Below are positions 10,238-19,516 of a stretch of 64,000 nucleotides of DNA, one piece after another. The DNA lies in contig CBFIII010000009.1 of the NCBI GenBank assembly GCA_965662645.1, positions 38,859-102,858 on the forward strand. The letters are read 5' to 3'. The stretch's first letter is position 1, and the number at the start of each line of letters is the position of its first letter. Source of the DNA: UBA5342 sp965662645 (GTDB lineage Bacteria; Bacteroidota; Bacteroidia; Bacteroidales; UBA5342). Below the pieces are notes generated by a model. It made no database searches, was not told the DNA's origin, and saw only the letters and a program-made list of their open reading frames with translations. A program made the translations under genes and the position numbers.

Positions 10238-10268
10238 AAAAAAAGCCTGATGACGCATCACCAGGCTT
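10238..10268 (-). terminator. rho-independent terminator of the minus-strand sulfatase
   Basis: Read on the minus strand, AAGCCTG (with a TGA/TCA inner extension) pairs with CAGGCTT and is followed by a run of seven T. It lies 31 bp past the sulfatase stop at 10299, in the right orientation. Confidence 0.85.
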
Positions 10269-10298
10269 AATAATTAGAATCCAACATTCTAGACCACT

Positions 10299-12785
10299 CT
10301 ATTTACTCACAGGGACTAAAAAGGATTGTACTTGACCTTTGTCCTTTAACTGAAAGACATAGAGAGATTCACTTAATTCGGTATTGAAAATTATTTCTTT
10401 ATTATTTAGTTTTTTTGACCATTTCAAATTGCCAGACAAATCGTAAACAGAGAGTTCCACACCTGGGACATAGTTCGATAAGCTAATGCGCTGACCATTG
10501 AAAGGCACTGGAAAGAATGCTGAGGTCTGTGCTTGCTCTTGTCTCAAAGCTGCGACAGAACCATCGGCCACACGCTTAATAGGCTGACTAGACAAGACGA
10601 GCTCATCCCACGCAAAGGTGGTACGTTTGAATTTACCATCGCTCCCAGCTAAAAAGTCGGGATGAGTACTTGCTACCGCACCCCACTGTGTAGAGTTGAG
10701 TAAGGAAATATGTCCCACCTGCAAATTGTTTTTCTTGAAATAGTCTAAATCGCACACTAAATCGACCCATTCATCTGCTGGTAAATTAGAAAAATCAAAT
10801 CGGGCAACGCCTTGACCATTGTTCCAAATATGCTTGGTATTAATGGCAACAGAAGCCCCTCCATTATTGACACTAGAACGGTAATGCATAACATGCAAAT
10901 AGCGAGTATCATCGGTAATGGTGATACCTGCTGAAGGTTTCACTTGATTAAGCTGATCTATTTTAACCCCTTTTTCCACTATCCAGTTGAGCCCAGGAGT
11001 CGTATCAATAGGCATCCAAACGATGTTGTTATCCCATTTAAAATTTTCTATTTCAACGGCAAAACACTTATGCGTACTATTGATGTCATCTTTTTTAGGA
11101 TTGTCGATAATATGCTCGGCAACTAGCGTACCTGATGACGCAAAATAAGAGCTCATCTTGGCTTGTTTAACAGAAGACGCATCGGGGGTAAAGGTGGTTT
11201 CGAAAGTCGCTATCTGTTTTTCTTTTAGCGGCAAAAGAGTAACATCACTCCCCCACCAGTCATTGCCTGGCGAGTAAGTCTTGGCAAGCATAGCTTTGCG
11301 CTGGTTTTCAACATTAGGGAGCGTATTTTGTTCTATGTTAGTGATGCGTTGTTGTTCGCTCACAGCATTATATAAAGGATCTGGCACAGGATATAAAGCA
11401 TTGACACTTGTAAGATAAGCATCCATCTCTGCCCGTAAAGAATCGACCAACGTGCTATGTACTGCAGCTAAATCATTGGCTTCTGCTACATCGGAGGACA
11501 AGTCGTAAAGTTGATCTACATCACCTTCGTAGCGATGCATCAGTTTCCACTTGCCTTTGCGAAGAATAGTGACAGGTTCACCGCCTTGGTTAGCGTAATG
11601 TGGGTAGTGCCACACAATGCTACGACCACCGATAGTATCGCCTTTAACAATAGGTAATAAACTTACACCATCGACATGATCTTGAGGTCGCATATCGGCA
11701 TCTACAAGATCTAAGACGGTAGGATATATATCTACACCAGATATAGGTGTTTTGGATTCTTTGTGTCCAACATTGAGCCAAGGGACTTTAATAAGAAAAG
11801 GAACTCTGAAACCACCTTCGTAAGGGTTCCCTTTACCCATTTGCAAAGGGAGATTCGACGTGGAATAATTATCCCCAGCACTTACACCACCATTATCAGA
11901 GGTAAAGATAATGGCTGTATTTTCTTCCAAACCAAGCTCTTGCATAGCATCAAGAACAAGCCCTACAGCATCATCCATCGTTTCGATAAGACCAGCATAA
12001 ATAGGATTGTCTTGTACAATACGGGTAGGTAAATATTTACCCATTTTAAAGCCTTTATCAGCGATACCCATAGAATCGGCTTTGTCTCTAAACTTTTGCC
12101 ACTTCTCTTTGGTGGTTTGAATAGGGCCATGTACCGCGTGAAAAGAAAGATAAGCAAAGAACTTTTCGTCCTTGTGCTCTGTCATAAAGTTAACAGTTTC
12201 TTCGGCTAAACGCATAGTTAAGCTTTCGCCAGGGTAATTTTCGTCAATATTTGCATTATCAAAAGGGGCATAATATCCCCCACGAGGTGTACCTCCACCA
12301 CGACAGGTAGCATAATCAAAACCGTGCTCAGCGGGACCTGATTGATAGCCCATATGCCATTTTCCCGTAAAAAAAGTGGTATAACCTAAACTTTGCATAG
12401 CTTCTGGCAAAGTAGTAGCCGCTACGGGTAAAGTATTCACATAACTAGGTGGCAAAAGCTTACTGTAGCGATTATTAAGGCGCCAATCTTCGCCAGAACG
12501 AGCTTCCAACCAGTCGGTAACTCCATGGCGTGCGGTGCTTTGCCCTGTCATAATACTGACACGTGAAGGACTACAGACATTACAGGCCGCATAGCCGTCG
12601 GTAAAGACCACGCCCTCTTGTGCTAATTTATCGACATTAGGACTCTCATAGTAGTCGCTACCCATAAAACCGAGATCATGATACCCTAAGTCATCAACTA
12701 ATATGACTAAAACATTTTTATGTTCTGGAGTGGCTCCAAATAAAGTAAGAGCAGAAAGGGTAAAAAGTAATAATAGGTGTTTCAT
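10299..12785 (-). CDS. formylglycine-dependent sulfatase (family S1) with T9SS sorting domain
   Basis: 828 residues. A signal peptide (1-17) is followed by the alkaline-phosphatase-fold sulfatase core with metal-binding LVDDLGYHD (about 29-37) and the sulfatase signature CSPSR with Cys71, the residue matured to formylglycine. Further marks are GKWHMGY and SDNGG. The core ends near residue 470. A beta-rich domain (about 480-750) follows, and then a C-terminal T9SS type A sorting domain (FFPVPFNGQ... to the end). It therefore should leave the cell or be anchored on the surface, and act on polymeric or large sulfated glycans. It has its own terminator and faces away from the SusCD quartet. S1 subfamily and substrate are not assignable by eye. 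Confidence 0.93.
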   Translation of the reverse strand: MKHLLLLFTLSALTLFGATPEHKNVLVILVDDLGYHDLGFMGSDYYESPNVDKLAQEGVVFTDGYAACNVCSPSRVSIMTGQSTARHGVTDWLEARSGEDWRLNNRYSKLLPPSYVNTLPVAATTLPEAMQSLGYTTFFTGKWHMGYQSGPAEHGFDYATCRGGGTPRGGYYAPFDNANIDENYPGESLTMRLAEETVNFMTEHKDEKFFAYLSFHAVHGPIQTTKEKWQKFRDKADSMGIADKGFKMGKYLPTRIVQDNPIYAGLIETMDDAVGLVLDAMQELGLEENTAIIFTSDNGGVSAGDNYSTSNLPLQMGKGNPYEGGFRVPFLIKVPWLNVGHKESKTPISGVDIYPTVLDLVDADMRPQDHVDGVSLLPIVKGDTIGGRSIVWHYPHYANQGGEPVTILRKGKWKLMHRYEGDVDQLYDLSSDVAEANDLAAVHSTLVDSLRAEMDAYLTSVNALYPVPDPLYNAVSEQQRITNIEQNTLPNVENQRKAMLAKTYSPGNDWWGSDVTLLPLKEKQIATFETTFTPDASSVKQAKMSSYFASSGTLVAEHIIDNPKKDDINSTHKCFAVEIENFKWDNNIVWMPIDTTPGLNWIVEKGVKIDQLNQVKPSAGITITDDTRYLHVMHYRSSVNNGGASVAINTKHIWNNGQGVARFDFSNLPADEWVDLVCDLDYFKKNNLQVGHISLLNSTQWGAVASTHPDFLAGSDGKFKRTTFAWDELVLSSQPIKRVADGSVAALRQEQAQTSAFFPVPFNGQRISLSNYVPGVELSVYDLSGNLKWSKKLNNKEIIFNTELSESLYVFQLKDKGQVQSFLVPVSK

Positions 12786-12935
12786 TGTGGGGGTTTATTA
12801 AGTTAAGGGGTGAAAAAATAAAAGACATAGAATATGGGTGTCTAAAATAAGCTTGATGACACGTCGTACACTGGCGTCAGAGGTCATTTTAAGACACACA
12901 TCACTAGGGGTTAAAACATTGAAAAATTGATTAAG

Positions 12936-14507
12936 CTAATAAACGAACACCTTTCGTGTTGTACTAAGCCCTTCGATATTCTGAATAGATATGATATAAG
13001 TTCCTTTCATCAAAACATCGGTAGATATATTGGCAGTCTTACTATTGAGCCTATCAGTACTCATCAGCAAAGCTCCGCTAAGGTTATAAACACGATAGCT
13101 CGCTATTTCTTGTTCAGACTCAAGGGTGAAGCTCTCTCCACGCTTGCAAATATTGGGAAACACTTCTAATGATGCAGCTTTGTGATTTATTAGAGATGCT
13201 GACACCACTTTATCTAAACTAACATTATCGATGTAAGCAACATTCCAATTTTTACTCAGTTTGAGTGTCACACGTTTGACTCCTGCAGGAATAGTAACTT
13301 GTTTCTTTAAGGTGGTATTGGTATTGGACTGGGTTTTTAATTCCAAAATAGAAGTGTTATTAGCATAAATTTCAGCCATTAAAGTCGCAGGACCTTTTGT
13401 ACTATGGTTGTTAATGGCGGAGGCCGCATGAGCATTCTGTACACGACCAGAAAATTCAAAATTATAGGTTTCTCCTGGTATTACCGTAATACTTTGGCTG
13501 ATGATGCGCTCACTCGGAATACCTGGCATACGACAATAATTAGATGTGGCAACGGGATAACTCCCTTCTGAAAGCAATATGTCGGAGTTACTCTTAGCCC
13601 ACGTTGTATTGTCTTCAAAATCGCCATTCATAACAAGATTAGGGTCTTCATTACTACCGGTTCCTTCGCCATCATATTTCCATACACGGATGTAATCAAC
13701 ATAAGCATTTGTAAGTTCACCAAAAGGCTGTGAAGTAAAATTATCACCTTCGTAACCAAAGCTAGCACCATCAGAAAGCCAGAGGAATTCATCGGCTTTC
13801 ACCACCCATTTAGGATCGGCATAGCTTACTTTTAGTTTGCCATCATAATAAATCTTCATAAAATCCTCGGTCCAATGCATCGCAAAAGTATGGTACCCGC
13901 TATGGATACCCGGGGTGCTATACTGTTTGGTACTAGCCTGATGATTGGCACCATAACCATCGATATGCACTACGGATTTGGTATAATCCTGTAACCAAGC
14001 TGATTCAAATATATCAATCTCAGCACCATCATTGGCTGTACCATCTACATTACCCATATTAGGTCCTTGTAACCAAAAAGCGGTATGTGTACCTTTGGCC
14101 GCATCGGCTATTTTGATACGTGCTTCAAAGTAGCCATACTTTGTTTGGTACTTATTAGCTGTATGAATGCTGCCACAGTGCATCGTATTACTATTGGGTT
14201 TAGAAACTTTTAGCACTAAATTACCATCAGCCTCAGAAACGTTGTACGATTTCCACATCCAATACTGAATACCCAACTTAGGACGAGCAGCTCTCGAACT
14301 GGTTGAATTATCAACATTCCATTTCGTAAGGTTTACTAGTGTATCGTTAAACTCATCACTAAAGTCTAACACCCAGTCCCCCGAGATTCGAGTATTATCA
14401 GGTTGTGCATTCTCAGGAGTCTCACTATCTACAAAGTCTCTAGCTTGAAGAGCAAGGGGAGATAATAAGAGACAAGCGAATATAAAAACCGGTTGATATA
14501 GCTTCAT
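12936..14507 (-). CDS. GH16 endo-glycanase with CBM-like domain and T9SS sorting domain
   Basis: 523 residues: signal peptide (1-22); GH16 beta-jelly-roll (about 40-280) with the motif E163-I-D165-I-F-E168, the nucleophile, helper Asp and acid/base of the beta-bulge type; FDDEFND-like start WVLDFSDEFND; a jelly-roll binding domain (about 287-440, starting NLVMNGDFED, of the CBM4/9-like type); and a T9SS sorting domain (last 75 residues, FPNICKRGESF...). GH16 enzymes cut beta-1,3/1,4 glucans or galactans such as laminarin, agar, porphyran and carrageenan. The sulfatase and SGNH esterase next door favour a sulfated galactan-type target, but that is inference. Genes on both sides point the same way with 150-bp gaps. 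Confidence 0.92.
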   Translation of the reverse strand: MKLYQPVFIFACLLLSPLALQARDFVDSETPENAQPDNTRISGDWVLDFSDEFNDTLVNLTKWNVDNSTSSRAARPKLGIQYWMWKSYNVSEADGNLVLKVSKPNSNTMHCGSIHTANKYQTKYGYFEARIKIADAAKGTHTAFWLQGPNMGNVDGTANDGAEIDIFESAWLQDYTKSVVHIDGYGANHQASTKQYSTPGIHSGYHTFAMHWTEDFMKIYYDGKLKVSYADPKWVVKADEFLWLSDGASFGYEGDNFTSQPFGELTNAYVDYIRVWKYDGEGTGSNEDPNLVMNGDFEDNTTWAKSNSDILLSEGSYPVATSNYCRMPGIPSERIISQSITVIPGETYNFEFSGRVQNAHAASAINNHSTKGPATLMAEIYANNTSILELKTQSNTNTTLKKQVTIPAGVKRVTLKLSKNWNVAYIDNVSLDKVVSASLINHKAASLEVFPNICKRGESFTLESEQEIASYRVYNLSGALLMSTDRLNSKTANISTDVLMKGTYIISIQNIEGLSTTRKVFVY

Positions 14508-14654
14508 AACTGAAATTTTAAAAATATGTTTACATATAATATTAAAAAACCAAACAAATAGAACTGCATATTATCGGTTCTACCATCAGGATAAACAATG
14601 CACTTTAGAAGTCAAACTCTATTGATGTAAAAATGGTTAAGAACACAAGAACAC

Positions 14655-15368
14655 CTAGTCTTGAGGAGCAAACCATTCAAAGATTAATGCCGCCACCTTT
14701 TCATGACCCAGTTTATTGATATGGTTAGCCTGCGCCATATATGGAGCTAAAGCTGTGCCACTCGCCACCATATCTTTAAACATCTGATAACTATCAATAA
14801 GCCCAACCCCTTTTTCTTTCGCAATTGCTCTTATTTGTGCCGAATGAATAGCTAATGGAGCAGAATCAGATAAAATATCTTCATGAGTATCAGGCGTAGG
14901 GGTGAATAGAATCACTTTTATATTTTTAGCAAGCGCCATATCTACCATATCTTCCCACGCCTGACGTACATCCTCAAGGGGTGTTTTACGGTCATTAAGG
15001 GCATAGTCAATAAATAAAACATCTGGATGCATAGGCAATACATCATCTTCAAAACGTAAAACGCCCTGTGTTGCATGCTCGCCACCGATAGACGTTGTAA
15101 TGGTATTAATGACCGCATAGGGATAAATCTCTTTTATCAACTTAGTGGCTAATCGTGGATAGGCACCAAAGGTATGCACTACTCCACGGGTATAATAACC
15201 AGTAGGCACACTGTGTCCGTGATAGACTATATTGATAGTCCTATTGTTGGGCCATTTTTTGTTTAATTCAATTTTTGTGTCATTCAAATACGTTTTCAAA
15301 TTGACCTGAGCAAAGACCAAACTTACGCAAAAGAAAGCAAAAATAAGAAGTGTTAGTTTTTTCATCAA
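14655..15368 (-). CDS. secreted SGNH/GDSL hydrolase, probable carbohydrate esterase
   Basis: 237 residues with a signal peptide (cleavage after VFA, about residue 20). SGNH blocks are visible: block I YHGHSVPTG with Ser53 as nucleophile, block II SIGGEHATQG (Gly), block III DYALND (Asn) and block V NHINKLGH with His216. The Asp usually three residues before that His is not seen (QANH), so the catalytic triad may be a dyad or use another acid. Such enzymes in polysaccharide loci remove acetyl or other acyl groups. It sits between the GH16 and the two-domain secreted protein on the same strand. Confidence 0.85.
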   Translation of the reverse strand: MMKKLTLLIFAFFCVSLVFAQVNLKTYLNDTKIELNKKWPNNRTINIVYHGHSVPTGYYTRGVVHTFGAYPRLATKLIKEIYPYAVINTITTSIGGEHATQGVLRFEDDVLPMHPDVLFIDYALNDRKTPLEDVRQAWEDMVDMALAKNIKVILFTPTPDTHEDILSDSAPLAIHSAQIRAIAKEKGVGLIDSYQMFKDMVASGTALAPYMAQANHINKLGHEKVAALIFEWFAPQD

Positions 15369-15547
15369 TGTATTATTAGGGCAACAAAGACCTCTAGACC
15401 TTCATTTCACTGCAAATATAGAGATGAAACGTGTGAGCTATTGGGTCATATTAGTCTATAATTATGAGAAAATCGACAGACAAGAATTTGACAACAAAAG
15501 GGAACTCAAATGAGCAAAATACGCATTTAAGGACTATACCCCCCTAT

Positions 15548-15581
15548 AAAAAAGTCAGCCCAAGGAAATCCTTGGGCTGAC
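15548..15581 (-). terminator. rho-independent terminator of the two-domain secreted protein gene
   Basis: Perfect 13-bp inverted repeat GTCAGCCCAAGGA / TCCTTGGGCTGAC with a 2-nt core, followed on the minus strand by six T. It lies between the gene at 15649 and the SGNH gene, so the latter probably has its own promoter. Confidence 0.9.
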
Positions 15582-15648
15582 ATCAACTATATATACATTC
15601 TCTTCGGGACAAGCATTATCTATTTGTCCATTTAATGAAGGAACTACT

Positions 15649-16992
15649 TTACTTCTTCACTATTTTTTCAGTAAGAAGTACATTACCTAAAGCATCTCTT
15701 CCACGAACAAGGTAGATACCAGATTCTAAATCTGAAAGCTCAATAACATTATCAACGACAGCCTTAGTGTACACGCGAGTGCCAGATAAATTAATAACAT
15801 CTAACATCAATAAACTTCCACCAACAACTGTTAGCTGATTATCAACCAATGTAGGATAAACAGAGATTGAAGTGCGCTGTACTGCATTAATAGCAGAAGC
15901 ACCACCACGAGGCATAGAGTCTGTAGTGAATACTACTTCATCAATATATAGTACACTATCTGATGTATTCAAGTTACTACCCCTGAAGTCAAGAATAAAG
16001 CGAATCGAATCTACCATTGTTCCAGCAGTAGCTTTTTCTGAAATATCAAATACTAAGTCTTGCCATTCATCATTAGGCACTAAACTATCTTTAGCAAAAT
16101 AATCAACACCATTCTCAGGCATCATACGTACCGACAATAGAGGTGAAGTTGTTGATTTTGCCATAATATGAAGATAACAATCTTTCTTAGGTAACATAAG
16201 ATCAGGAGTAATATAATCAACTAGGGCATAAAATGTTTCTTTAGCATCACCTAATTTTAAACACTTAGAAGTTGTATTAATGCCAGCCATGTCAGGATTG
16301 TCTTCAACAGAAGCGATTGCACCAAATCTAGAAGCCCATGTCAACTCACCATCTTCCAAAGTACTTATTGTTTGTGTTAAACTCTCAGGAATCACCACAT
16401 CCGAAAATCGTGACAAAGGATTATCATTAATAATAATCTCATCGAAATAGACATGAGTAAACATATCAGTAACAAAAGCGTTACCCGACTCCCACTTCAT
16501 ATCGCCAAAGAAATTCAAGGTATCTACGGTCATTCCTAAATACTGAGCAGGAAGCTTAAATACCATATCTTGCCAATAATCTGCCTGATCTACATCATAG
16601 GCAGTCAAAGGGCGGTTAGCTGATTTAGCCTGAATATTTTCAAAAGTAACAGCGATATCCGGCTTGGTATAACAATTGACCAAAACATGCACATAATAAG
16701 CACCTGAAGTAGGAATCGTCATCTCTTCGATAGGAATAGCTACGTTAGCTGTCCATACACGTGCTACAGTAGTTCCATTGTCATAATCCTCACCATAATA
16801 TTGACCACTATTGGTCGTATTATTGTCGTCATCTGAAAATGGGTTTTCAATCTCCTCGAAAACACCGCCTCTGACACCTTCTACAGCTGCAGGCTTAACA
16901 TCGTCAAAATTACATAGTACCTTTTCTTCAAAAGCAAGAAGGTTAAAACTAATAAATGCAATAAGACCTAAGAGTAAACTAAATTTTTTCAT
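15649..16992 (-). CDS. secreted two-domain beta-sandwich protein of unknown function with T9SS sorting domain
   Basis: 447 residues from the ATG at 16992, which gives a clean signal peptide (MKKFSLLLGLIAFISFNLLA); the frame stays open 15 codons further upstream, but that part looks non-coding. Two similar beta-rich domains follow (about 25-200 and 205-365), each with a YxHxxxxC/K strand, a WQD(L/M)VF(K/D) strand and a YFDE / YIDE strand near the end. The last 75 residues are a T9SS type A sorting domain (VYPTLVDNQLTV...). The fold pattern resembles carbohydrate-binding jelly rolls, but I recognise no named family. A paralogue broken by a stop codon lies head-to-head at 18072. Likely role: glycan binding at the surface or secreted (inference). 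Confidence 0.8.
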   Translation of the reverse strand: MKKFSLLLGLIAFISFNLLAFEEKVLCNFDDVKPAAVEGVRGGVFEEIENPFSDDDNNTTNSGQYYGEDYDNGTTVARVWTANVAIPIEEMTIPTSGAYYVHVLVNCYTKPDIAVTFENIQAKSANRPLTAYDVDQADYWQDMVFKLPAQYLGMTVDTLNFFGDMKWESGNAFVTDMFTHVYFDEIIINDNPLSRFSDVVIPESLTQTISTLEDGELTWASRFGAIASVEDNPDMAGINTTSKCLKLGDAKETFYALVDYITPDLMLPKKDCYLHIMAKSTTSPLLSVRMMPENGVDYFAKDSLVPNDEWQDLVFDISEKATAGTMVDSIRFILDFRGSNLNTSDSVLYIDEVVFTTDSMPRGGASAINAVQRTSISVYPTLVDNQLTVVGGSLLMLDVINLSGTRVYTKAVVDNVIELSDLESGIYLVRGRDALGNVLLTEKIVKK

Positions 16993-18071
16993 AATTTTTA
17001 TATTTAAAATAGGTTGATAAAAGAATTCTACTAGCAAAGCAATGAAATCAAACGTTTAACAATTGTGTCTATTCCACCAAAAATTAAGACAAACCCGTCA
17101 TTAAACACCAATCAAGAAATAGCAAACAACGCACAATGATTCAGAAAAACCCCATAACCACCTCTTCTTATGAATACTAACATCACATAAAGGCATAAAC
17201 AAGATGCAAAACGCTCCAGAAATTCACAATACACACCAACGTTATTTGGTGCAATAAATGTCAACCTACAAGCAAATAAACCTTCAAAAGACAATAAATA
17301 CATATGCGTCCTTGGTAGCTTGCAGTACCGAAGCCGCTAAGCGGCATAACCAATTATATAACAGTACAAGTATCAAAATGTTTTAAGTGTCTAAAGCGTT
17401 GCGCTGAGTACTTCGAATTCTAAGACATAAACAATAGTGAGTAAAAAGCAAGTACAGGGCACCTTACCTACCGGCAGGCAGGTGGGGCTAAGCCCCAAAC
17501 GTAAAACACACCTGCGAACTAGCGAGTAGGCATTACACACATCACTTATTCTAATTAAAATCACTTGAGACCTGTATGAAATATATAAACTTCGCTAAAA
17601 AAACACAACCACACCCCTTGATGGACAAGAAAATGTCAACGAACATGTATCAAAATCATTAAGAAGAAAGAGCAAACACTAACAAAACTCAACTCCATAT
17701 ACTATGTATATAAACAAGCCTCTTTAGACCAAACACTCATATCACCTTTTGTTCAAAAAAAACCACTAGCCTGCACTGCAAAAAAACCACACTAACCACA
17801 GACAAACCACACAACCACACATCAAAAGATTAATAATACAGACAAAAGAAACATTCACAGCTTACGCTTCATAAAATCGTATCATACTAATTTACAAAAC
17901 ATAAAACAAACAGAAGAAATCTAAAAAGAGGCAATGGCCGCGTAAAGAGAGCTATTCTTGTTTTTTGACTGATTTATTATACAATATGACGAAACCCTCC
18001 ATACAACTATATGCATAATAATCTTGTTTTGCATTAGGTTATTCAATTTAATAATTTAATACAACTCAAAG
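16993..18071. other. 1.1-kb divergent intergenic region with repeats
   Basis: It separates the head-to-head paralogues at 15649 and 18072 and should hold both promoters. A dispersed repeat lies at 17317-17420 and a GC-rich block with CCTACCGGCAGGCAGGTGGGG near 17468-17488. The rest is A- and C-rich sequence without a coding signal; I could not place a convincing TAnnTTTG promoter for either gene. Confidence 0.5.
17317..17420 (-). repeat. dispersed intergenic repeat, copy B (inverted relative to 9901-10027)
   Basis: Its reverse complement has AACGCTTTAGACACTTA, then ATAATTGGTTATGCCGC with the GCCGC-TAA-GCGGC hairpin and GGTACTGCAAGCT. These are the same blocks in the same order as 9901-10027, with a different loop. 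Confidence 0.7.
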
Positions 18072-19367
18072 ATGAAAAAAATTACTTTATTAATTAGCTT
18101 ATTATCAATTATGGTAATAACTAATGCTCAAACTTTAAATGTAGATGTGTCTGATTTTGAATCTGCACAGGCAGTATCGGCAGCTTCTGGTGCTGTCGCT
18201 AGTATTATCGCAAATCCAAGCAAGGATGCCCATAACTTAACCGACAATGTGCTACAAATAAGCCGAACTTCTTCAAATTGGTGGGAGCTCGTTGACTTAC
18301 CAACTGATTTCAACATCCCAGCATCTGGTAACTGCTATGTTCATGTACTGGTAAAATCTAGTGTTGCTCTTGATATCGCCTTTAGAGCTTATCCAGACAA
18401 TGCGACTACAATGAGAGCCAGCATGCCTTATAATGGCAATGATGAATGGTAGGATCTTGTTTTCGATTTAGGATCTAAAAAAGCGGCTGGCTTTAATGTT
18501 ACAGCAATTCGATTGCTTGATGATGTACTAAAGAAACTAAGCACTACTACTTTTGCATATTTTGACGAAGTTATCGTTAATGAAAGTGCGACTCCTCGCA
18601 TTCATCCTTGGGGTACTCCAGAGACCCTAGATACAATCATTTCAAATTTTGAGGCCGTAGGTGTTGACAATTGGCTTACATTAGCACAGGCATCAATGGT
18701 GAAAATTGAAAATCCTGATATGACAGGTGGCTCTATTAATGCCTCAGACTCTTGTATCCAACTTGGCGATTCAGTTATCAACAAATGGGCTTGGATCGAA
18801 AAAGAATTAATCCTAAAAGTTCCAGTATCTGCATGTTATTTACACGTAATGGCAAAATCAACAGTGAGACCAAATCTTATACTAAGAACTATGCCAGATA
18901 ATGCGACCAATATTAATCCTATTGACACTTTAATCCCAGACAATACCTGGCAAGATTTAGTTTACGAAATTTCGGCTCATAAATTACCCGGATATGATAT
19001 TACCTCACTGCGATTTTTGCTTGATTTATTTCAGAACAACCTTAACAATACAGACAGTACTATCCTTTTGGACAACATCATCATCAATAGCAATGCCACT
19101 CCTCGTACATCTGTAGCAACATCTTTAAAAGCACTTGCTACTACTGAGATATCTATCTATCCTAACCCAGCAAGTGATCGTCTTAACATTAGCGGCGAAG
19201 GCCTTGCTAGCATAAGTATCTACAATGCTGCGGGACAAATGATAATGCAATCTTCTGATCTAGATGGTGGCATTAACATTAATAGATTGCAAAGCGGTAT
19301 CTTCTTTATCAACTGTAAAGACACCAATGGTAAAACCCTCGCAAACAAAACATTCATTAAAGAGTAA
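18072..19367 (+). pseudogene. paralogue of the 15649 two-domain T9SS protein, interrupted by an in-frame amber codon
   Basis: A single frame of 432 codons is broken only by TAG at 18450-18452 (codon 127). The stop follows GNDEW and precedes DLVFDLG; the paralogue at 15649 reads NDEWQDLVFDIS here and the second domain reads NTWQDLVYEIS, so the codon was very probably CAG for Gln and one C-to-T change made the stop. Upstream of it are a signal peptide (MKKITLLISLLSIMVITNA) and most of domain 1; downstream are the rest of domain 1, domain 2 and a T9SS sorting domain (IYPNPASDRLNISG...). No other damage is visible. It is either a very young pseudogene, a suppressed amber, or a sequencing error. 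A terminator follows directly. Confidence 0.85.
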
Positions 19368-19381
19368 ATCAAACTAAAGAT

Positions 19382-19417
19382 AAAGTAGAGTGCATGGTAT
19401 TTGCACTCTACTTTTTA
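19382..19417 (+). terminator. rho-independent terminator after the amber-interrupted gene
   Basis: AAGTAGAGTGCA pairs with TGCACTCTACTT across a 7-nt loop and is followed by TTTTAT, 15 bp after the stop codon. Confidence 0.85.
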
Positions 19418-19516
19418 TCCCCCAAGTATCACGCTTAATAAGAAAAGAAGACACTAAGATCCGACTACAACTGAACATCAGCCAACTGGCAAATGAATGT
19501 AATAACGGTCCCACTT

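Noticed and set aside
10049..10261. 70-codon minus-strand open frame in the GC-richer gap
   Set aside because: It overlaps the sulfatase terminator, has no protein-like pattern, and the DNA looks like a repeated intergenic element.
12936..14507. Naming the GH16 enzyme a carrageenase, agarase or laminarinase
   Set aside because: The EIDIFE motif is shared by several GH16 subfamilies; specificity needs a phylogeny.
17112..17303. 63-codon minus-strand frame in the divergent gap
   Set aside because: Cys- and Phe-rich translation without family resemblance, inside A/C-rich non-coding DNA.
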